A stretch of 64,000 nucleotides of DNA from CAIZQW01 sp942493055. GTDB lineage: Bacteria; Verrucomicrobiota; Kiritimatiellia; RFP12; UBA1067. Location: assembly GCA_942493055.1 (NCBI GenBank), contig OW818680.1:3906001-3970000 (forward strand). Reading direction: 5' to 3'. Under the pieces are notes generated by a model, which made no database searches, was not told the origin of the DNA, and saw only the letters and a list, made by a program, of their open reading frames with translations. This document shows, piece by piece, positions 59,561 to 64,000 of this stretch (positions within the stretch are counted from its first letter, which is position 1; each line of letters begins with the position of its first letter). Position numbers and translations under genes: made by a program.

Positions 59561-59973
59561 AACGGTTGCGCAGCATTGAACGTCTTTTTGACGGCGCGAC
59601 CACGCCCGGCGAGCGCATGGCTGCGGCCAATGCCATGGAGCGGGTCAGGCAGCGCCTCTCCGAGATGAAAGACGCGGACCCGTCCACGGAATTCAAATTC
59701 ACGCTGGGCGATGGCTGGTCCCGTCGCCTCTTCGTCGCCTTGCTCCGCCGTTACGGACTCAAGCCGTATCGCTATCGAGGGCAGCGCCGGACCACGGTCA
59801 TGGTTCAGGTGCCGCGCCGGTTCGTCGATGAAACGCTCTGGCCGGAGTTTGAGAAACTCTCCTCGACCTTGCGCGCCTTTCTGGATGACATCACGGAACG
59901 GGTCATCCGGGAAAGTGTTTTTGCGGATGACTCTGAGCCTGAAGAGGTCGCTGAACCCCGTGCGCTCATGTGA
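59533..59973 (+). CDS. unknown cytoplasmic protein (DUF2786-like start)
   Basis: A 146-aa protein. The N-terminal IERLRSIERLFDGATTPGERMAAANAMERVRQRL resembles the helix pair of DUF2786 proteins (leucine-rich helix, then A..A..A helix). A basic middle follows (WSRRLFVALLRRYGLKPYRYRGQRRTTVMVQVPRRF), which could contact nucleic acid, and an acidic tail. The promoter predicts leaderless translation. Its 5' end is duplicated upstream of the large glycosidase gene. The function is unknown. Confidence 0.6.
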   Translation: MSTSEEQLIERLRSIERLFDGATTPGERMAAANAMERVRQRLSEMKDADPSTEFKFTLGDGWSRRLFVALLRRYGLKPYRYRGQRRTTVMVQVPRRFVDETLWPEFEKLSSTLRAFLDDITERVIRESVFADDSEPEEVAEPRALM

Positions 59974-59978
59974 TATTT

Positions 59979-60192
59979 TTTAACCGCAAAGAACACAAAG
60001 ATCGCAAAGATCAACTTCTATACACGGAGACATAAGTGAGCGCGCTCTTTGGAGCGGAACGCCTTCGCGTTCCGGCCGGCGCGGGAAGCCGCGCCGCTCC
60101 CAGACTGTCGAATACTTATGTCATGTGTATAAATACTGTGTTTTGGCTATCAGGGGTATTTCTCTGTGTTCTCTGCGTTCTTTGTGGTAAAA
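59979..60192. repeat. inverted-repeat element with internal double hairpin
   Basis: The outer arms (about 59979-60010 and 60160-60192) are imperfect inverted copies of an ACCGCAAAGAACACAAAG-type sequence. Inside, GGAGC (60051-60055) and GCTCC (60096-60100) enclose two perfect stems: GGAACGC/GCGTTCC (60056-60073) and GGCGCGG/CCGCGCC (60078-60095). Likely a dispersed non-coding element between convergent genes. Confidence 0.7.
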
Positions 60193-60240
60193 ATTTTCTC
60201 AATTCGCGTCAATCCGCGTCAACCCGTAGCTAAGACACGG

Positions 60241-62433
60241 CTACTGCCGTGGGACGATCTGGATCGCTGCGATGCCGGTCCAGCCTTTGCCGGAGAGCCA
60301 TTTCATCGTGACGGCAATGTCCGGGGCGGTTGCGCCTTTGAAGACGATATAGTTCATGTTCTTGGCGTTTTCGCCGGGCTTGGTCGTGGCGAGAGCGTGT
60401 TTACCGTTGGTCCAGCCGTAGTCGAACGAGAAGGCGTCGGACGGTTTTTCGCTTCCGAGCGGGGAGAGGGAGACTTCGCCCTGGACGTTGTGGATGCCTG
60501 CTCCGAGAATGACGAGCACATCGTATTTCGCGTAGGGGATGCCTTTGAGCACCAGACGCGGATTGGAGGCGAGATTGCCGCGCTTGAGTTTGAGGTCGTT
60601 GCCGCCAAAACCCCAGGGCTCTCCATTTTCAGGCTTGGCTTCGCCTTCGACGGAGAGGGTGATCGGCGAGTGCGCGCCCTCCGACGTGATGAAGCCGGAT
60701 GCCCTCTTTGCCTCTGCCTTGACCGCGTTCCAGTTGCCCTGCGCCTCAGGACCGATGCCGGCGACGTCGTTGGCGCTGAGCGCCTGGTCGCTGCCTTCAG
60801 CAGTGACGAAGTTTATGCCGACGCTTCCCGCGACGCCCGGCGCGGCAGTGACGAGTCGTTTGGCTGTCGGGCTTGGCTTGAGGCCTTGGACGAAGACCTT
60901 CGCCTTCACCATGCAGGCTTTGGAAAGGGCAAGGGGCTCCCGGTAGAGCGACGACTGCTCCGTGGGTTCCGAGTCGTCAATTGTGTAGTGGATCGCTGCG
61001 CCGTCCATGCCGGAGGAGATCGTGACCATCGCGGGTTTCGCGCCGGGGAATCCGGCGGGGACGATCTCAGGCATCTGGCTGCAGCCGGAGTAGACGCGGA
61101 CGTAGTCCACCCACATGTCAGTCTGGTTGTTGTAGCGGGCCATGTCGATCTGCCAGCCGCTGATGCCGCCGATGGCGTAGTTGATCAGGAACCAGGCGGG
61201 CTGCGCTTTGGAGGTCGGGCCCGTGGGGTGGCGGCCGACTTCGATGTTGTCGAGATAGTAGACCGTATCGGTTTCAGTGATGGCGACAGCGTAGGTGTGG
61301 AAGGTCCACGACCACGAGGATTTGCCTGCAAGCGCAAGCGTGTCGCTCCTGAAGGACGTCGGCTTGTAGCTGGGGTTGGCCGAGCCGTCAGGGAGCTTCT
61401 TTTCGACCCACTCCGGTTTGGGCTGCTTCCAGAAATGGGAGACGATACTGTAGAAGCCTCCGGAGTTTGGATTCTTGTGGCCATAGCCGCCGTAGCCCTC
61501 AATGATGTCCAGTTCGTCGCAGCCCATCTTCTCGACGGATTCGTAGAGCGGGTCGGATTTGTCCATGCCGATTGTGCCTTTGGTGAGCGTCCAGAAGGCG
61601 GGCCAGGTGCCGGGCGCAGACTGTGCGACGAAGCGGCACTCGAAGTACGAAGGGATGGACACGCTGACGCCGCTGCCGTCCCCGCGCATGGAGGAGAGGA
61701 TGCCGGAGCGCCCCTTGGTGCCGAGGGGCTTGGAGGCGTGGATGCGCAGGAAGGTGCCGGATTGTCCGAAGGGTTCGTTGTCACCCTCGGGATCCGAGAA
61801 GGGCCAGCCGCTGAAGTCGCCGCCGCCGGTCTTGTGGGCCGCGTATGTTGCATTCATGCCGTTGGGCGAGATCGAGAGCGGGCCGTTGAAGTCGTCGGCA
61901 AAGACGAGCTTCATACCCTTGGCTCCAGGGGGATCGGACTTGGGGATGCCCTGGTTCCAGACGGGACCGCCGAGGTTGAAGAGCTGGAGTTCACAGTAGT
62001 CCTGCAGGTTCTTTTCGTTCTTGGCTTGGATGCGGATCGTCAGGGGTCCATTGGGAAACTGATCAGCGTGGAGGATGAAACTGCCTGTGGCGTCGGCACC
62101 GAGTTTGAGGTCAGCCAGCAGCACGTCGTGTCCCCACTCGCCGGGATTGTCCGTCGTGGGCTGCTGCCAGCAGGAAGCCTTCGCGAGCGTCATGCCCGGG
62201 GCCTTGAAGACGATGGTGACATCGCCCTTGATGTTCGAGCAGTATGCCGGCGCCAGTACTGTGATCGACTGGACAAACTCGATCCCCTTTGTCGCGTTGC
62301 CGGAGTAGAAGTCGGGGTACTCCTCCGAGGCCTTGACAGCCGACTCAGCGAAGGAGGTGAGCTGCATCGTGGCGAAGGCCATAATTCCAACAGCGTATTT
62401 CAGCGTCATCATGCAAGCGGATGTATTTTTCAT
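60241..62433 (-). CDS. secreted GH16 enzyme with chitobiase-like C-terminal domain
   Basis: A 730-aa protein with a signal peptide (ending TSFAES). Residues about 30-165 form a beta-rich N-terminal module. A GH16 domain follows (about 170-445) with the catalytic ELDIIE (E307, E312), plus ATYAAHKTGGGDFSGW and WVDYVRVYSG. Next is a CHB_HEX_C-type module (about 455-515: AMVTISSGMDGAAIHYTIDDSEPTEQSSLY), then a C-terminal domain starting SVGINFVTAEG. GH16 enzymes hydrolyse beta-glucans or galactans; the accessory module may bind glycan. A longer frame reaches 62502, but ATG 62433 opens the signal peptide. Confidence 0.87.
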   Translation of the reverse strand: MKNTSACMMTLKYAVGIMAFATMQLTSFAESAVKASEEYPDFYSGNATKGIEFVQSITVLAPAYCSNIKGDVTIVFKAPGMTLAKASCWQQPTTDNPGEWGHDVLLADLKLGADATGSFILHADQFPNGPLTIRIQAKNEKNLQDYCELQLFNLGGPVWNQGIPKSDPPGAKGMKLVFADDFNGPLSISPNGMNATYAAHKTGGGDFSGWPFSDPEGDNEPFGQSGTFLRIHASKPLGTKGRSGILSSMRGDGSGVSVSIPSYFECRFVAQSAPGTWPAFWTLTKGTIGMDKSDPLYESVEKMGCDELDIIEGYGGYGHKNPNSGGFYSIVSHFWKQPKPEWVEKKLPDGSANPSYKPTSFRSDTLALAGKSSWSWTFHTYAVAITETDTVYYLDNIEVGRHPTGPTSKAQPAWFLINYAIGGISGWQIDMARYNNQTDMWVDYVRVYSGCSQMPEIVPAGFPGAKPAMVTISSGMDGAAIHYTIDDSEPTEQSSLYREPLALSKACMVKAKVFVQGLKPSPTAKRLVTAAPGVAGSVGINFVTAEGSDQALSANDVAGIGPEAQGNWNAVKAEAKRASGFITSEGAHSPITLSVEGEAKPENGEPWGFGGNDLKLKRGNLASNPRLVLKGIPYAKYDVLVILGAGIHNVQGEVSLSPLGSEKPSDAFSFDYGWTNGKHALATTKPGENAKNMNYIVFKGATAPDIAVTMKWLSGKGWTGIAAIQIVPRQ

Positions 62434-62473
62434 GGTGTTGTTTCTGTGATTGTACTTGAAATTAACTGGGCTG

Positions 62474-62502
62474 AGTATCACAAAGAACCCGCCAACAGTC
62501 AA
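62474..62502 (-). promoter_or_regulatory. promoter of the GH16 gene
   Basis: On the minus strand, TTGACT (62497-62502), a 17-nt spacer and GATACT (62474-62479), giving a leader of about 35 nt. Confidence 0.45.
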
Positions 62503-62750
62503 CAGGGGAAATCATGTTTCTAACTACACATACAGAGTACGGCGGGATCTATGAGACCGCTGGAGGGGCTTCCGGAAGCCACCAGACCGCCCACGGAACA
62601 AGTGTCGCCGTGCCTTCGATGATAGCGTCTAAAATTGGCTGTTCGCATAGAACAGGATATGTTTTAAAAGAACTAACTGCTTTTTATATTAAGAAGTGTA
62701 AAAACCAATATACGGACGGGGAATAAAATGGTACTATTTTGATAATAATT
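62503..62750. other. intergenic region before the TcmP gene
   Basis: About 250 bp, becoming AT-rich from about 62630. A 70-codon frame (62514-62726) is present but has no recognisable features or Shine-Dalgarno and is not called. A five-codon frame at 62728 (ATG...TGA) with GGGG upstream sits just before the TcmP start. Confidence 0.4.
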
Positions 62751-63803
62751 ATGGGTCGTAAATCATCGAACTTTACTAAAGAAGAAGTTCGGTGGATGAG
62801 CACAAAAACTCAAGAAAGATTAGTAGTCATGAGTAAACGAACTGATATCGAAGAGCATGTTCGAAGGTGTAAGCTGGAAAGCTGCAAAAGATGCAACACT
62901 GTTGAACGTGAGAAAAACACACGTGAAAATGGGTGTTGCAAGAATATGCTGTCTTCTTTGGATGAGCTTCCTGTTCGCTGTGTAGGTGCTTGGGCGATTG
63001 ACAAAATTTATTATCTTGTCCAGTATCTTGGAATTTTTGCAGGAGGCATGAAGTATAAGAAGGATCTCTATTATGTTGAATTGTGTTCTGGCCCAGGACG
63101 ATGCTCGACACGTAATCAGTTCGAGCATGATGGAACGGCATTAGCCGTCATCAACCACCCTGAGTTTAAGCATGTCAAAGAGGCAATCTTTATTGATAGT
63201 GACTCGCATGTTGTGGAAGTCCTAAACAAACGAATTAAATTCATGAAGATCAGTAACGCAAGGGCAGTTACAGGGGATTATTACAATATCGACTCCGTTC
63301 TATCTGCTTTTCCTCCAATTAAGAACGACAACGCATTGTTTCTCTGTCTGATTGATCCAACAGATTGCTCGTTACCCTTTGATACAATCAAAGCCATTTA
63401 TGATCGAACCAATAGAAAATGTGATTTTATCATTTCCTATTTTGATGGTATTGATCTTAATCGGAACATTCTTGAGGCTGCGCAAGAACCTATTAAGCAT
63501 AAAGTCAACAGAGCTAAATATGAGCGATTCTTGGGGGATAGCAACTTCTTTGCTGATTCCGAGATTCAGGATCTTGCCAAAAAAGGGGATCGGCTTTCCA
63601 TTCGCTTGAAGTTTCAAGAAGCGTACAAGCGCCAACTGGAACGAATCGGATTAAACCATCAAGGAGAAGTAAGAGTTAGCTCCAAAGGTGAGACGGGCAT
63701 CCCTTATTATCAACTCATCTATGCGTCAGGGCATCCAAGAGGATTAGAATTTTGGAAAAAGGCTACAACGTATCCACCCTCAGGGCAAATGTCACTTTTA
63801 TAA
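62751..63803 (+). CDS. tcmP: three-Cys-motif partner protein TcmP-like
   Basis: A 350-aa protein. The central segment KKDLYYVELCSGPGRCSTRNQFEHDGTALAVINHPEFKHVKEAIFIDSDSHVVEVLNKRI and the later ALFLCLIDPTDCSLPFDTIKAI are the pattern I associate with TcmP (three-Cys-motif partner) proteins, which have a methyltransferase-like Rossmann core. The N-terminus has an extra Cys set (C40, C45, C48, C62, C63) that could bind metal. The gene is visibly AT-richer than its neighbours, a sign of transfer. It is followed 17 nt later by a radical-SAM-type gene with CxxxCxxC, the expected partner. Start is ATG 62751; an in-frame TTG lies at 62739. Confidence 0.75.
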   Translation: MGRKSSNFTKEEVRWMSTKTQERLVVMSKRTDIEEHVRRCKLESCKRCNTVEREKNTRENGCCKNMLSSLDELPVRCVGAWAIDKIYYLVQYLGIFAGGMKYKKDLYYVELCSGPGRCSTRNQFEHDGTALAVINHPEFKHVKEAIFIDSDSHVVEVLNKRIKFMKISNARAVTGDYYNIDSVLSAFPPIKNDNALFLCLIDPTDCSLPFDTIKAIYDRTNRKCDFIISYFDGIDLNRNILEAAQEPIKHKVNRAKYERFLGDSNFFADSEIQDLAKKGDRLSIRLKFQEAYKRQLERIGLNHQGEVRVSSKGETGIPYYQLIYASGHPRGLEFWKKATTYPPSGQMSLL

Positions 63804-63820
63804 AAAAGGAATCTTTTTCA

Positions 63821-64000
63821 ATGAATGTTATTTATGAGCCCAAGGGCCGGGCGAAAGAGTATGCGGACTTGGCGTGCAACCTTTACCGGGGGTGTACGCA
63901 CGGCTGCACGTACTGCTATGCGCCTGGGTGCATGCGCACAACCAGCTCGGTCTGGCATGAGAAGGGAGAGGTCCGCAAGAACGTCCTCGGCCTTTTTGCA
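63821..64000 (+). CDS. radical-SAM three-Cys protein, N-terminus (partial)
   Basis: The first 60 codons of a gene running off the window. MNVIYEPKGRAKEYADLACN leads into GCTHGCTYCYAPGCMR, with C25, C29 and C32 in the CxxxCxxC iron-sulfur arrangement of radical SAM enzymes and the HGCTYCYAP context of the spore-photoproduct-lyase-like / phage Gp37-Gp68 (DUF5131-like) group. This is the family that accompanies TcmP. Codon use is GC-richer than tcmP. The product and substrate are unknown. Confidence 0.75.
   Translation, partial: MNVIYEPKGRAKEYADLACNLYRGCTHGCTYCYAPGCMRTTSSVWHEKGEVRKNVLGLFA

Noticed and set aside
60241..62502. Long plus-strand frame (60166-62523) opposite the GH16 gene
   Set aside because: It mirrors the GH16 coding strand; motifs and signal peptide are on the minus strand, so this is an antisense shadow caused by GC-rich codons.
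62514..62726. 70-codon frame between the GH16 and TcmP genes, briefly considered as a transposase remnant
   Set aside because: No Shine-Dalgarno, no recognisable motif and composition change in the middle; the resemblance to transposase OrfA was not convincing.

Overview
The window comes from a Gram-negative bacterium: it has lptD, an outer-membrane beta-barrel, a Wza-type exporter and signal peptides on many products. Several traits together suggest a member of the PVC group, most like Kiritimatiellota/Verrucomicrobiota/Lentisphaerota. These are an RpoD with a long Lys/Ala/Pro-rich N-terminal tail, many secreted carbohydrate-active proteins (sialidase, two GH16 enzymes, a beta-helix protein, a large putative glycosidase), a giant autotransporter-associated beta-strand-repeat protein, and many scattered inverted-repeat elements. 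This placement is an inference; no rRNA is present.

Layout. 1-2.8 kb: minus-strand membrane-anchored RRM protein and rpoD. 3.1-9.1 kb: accessory region running from a sialidase to a GH16 enzyme, with a cluster of small unknown membrane or exported proteins between them. That cluster is interspersed with perfect palindromes and a degenerate leader repeat, and one palindrome-led cassette has been duplicated and has decayed. 9.2-12.9 kb: xseB, a HAD hydrolase and a U32/RlhA-type protein. 12.9-13.3 kb: relic of an AbiF-type abortive-infection gene with a possible leader RNA. 13.4-15.9 kb: large exported protein with a Cys-His core. 16.1-21.6 kb: cell-shape operon mreB-mreC-mreD-mrdA-rodA, with an apparent frameshift in mreD. 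21.6-29.9 kb: rng, lptD, a basic/acidic Cys protein, a TPR protein, a class IV aminotransferase, a PtsN-like EIIA and hisD. 30 kb: 6S RNA. 30.2-31.4 kb: an exported protein and an orphan TrpR-like regulator.

31.7-38.7 kb: exopolysaccharide export/polymerisation operon (Wza-like lipoprotein, unknown exported protein, beta-barrel, O-antigen-ligase-like protein, tyrosine autokinase) closed by a strong terminator. 38.7-43.6 kb: minus-strand housekeeping genes (kdgK, dapA, dapB, folK; lipB and a membrane protein; rpsT). 43.8-48.6 kb: DNA-processing group dprA-topA-rdgC, with topA carrying a triplicated C-terminal module in place of zinc fingers. 48.7-62.4 kb: secreted polysaccharide-related genes, including a 3.2-kb glycosidase gene flanked by about 84-bp direct repeats that duplicate the promoter and start of its neighbour. 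62.5-64 kb: AT-rich TcmP-like gene followed by the start of its presumed radical-SAM partner, cut by the window edge.

Start codons were moved from the longest reading frame wherever a Shine-Dalgarno sequence, signal peptide or family N-terminus supported a downstream start. All family names come from motif recognition by eye, without database searches.
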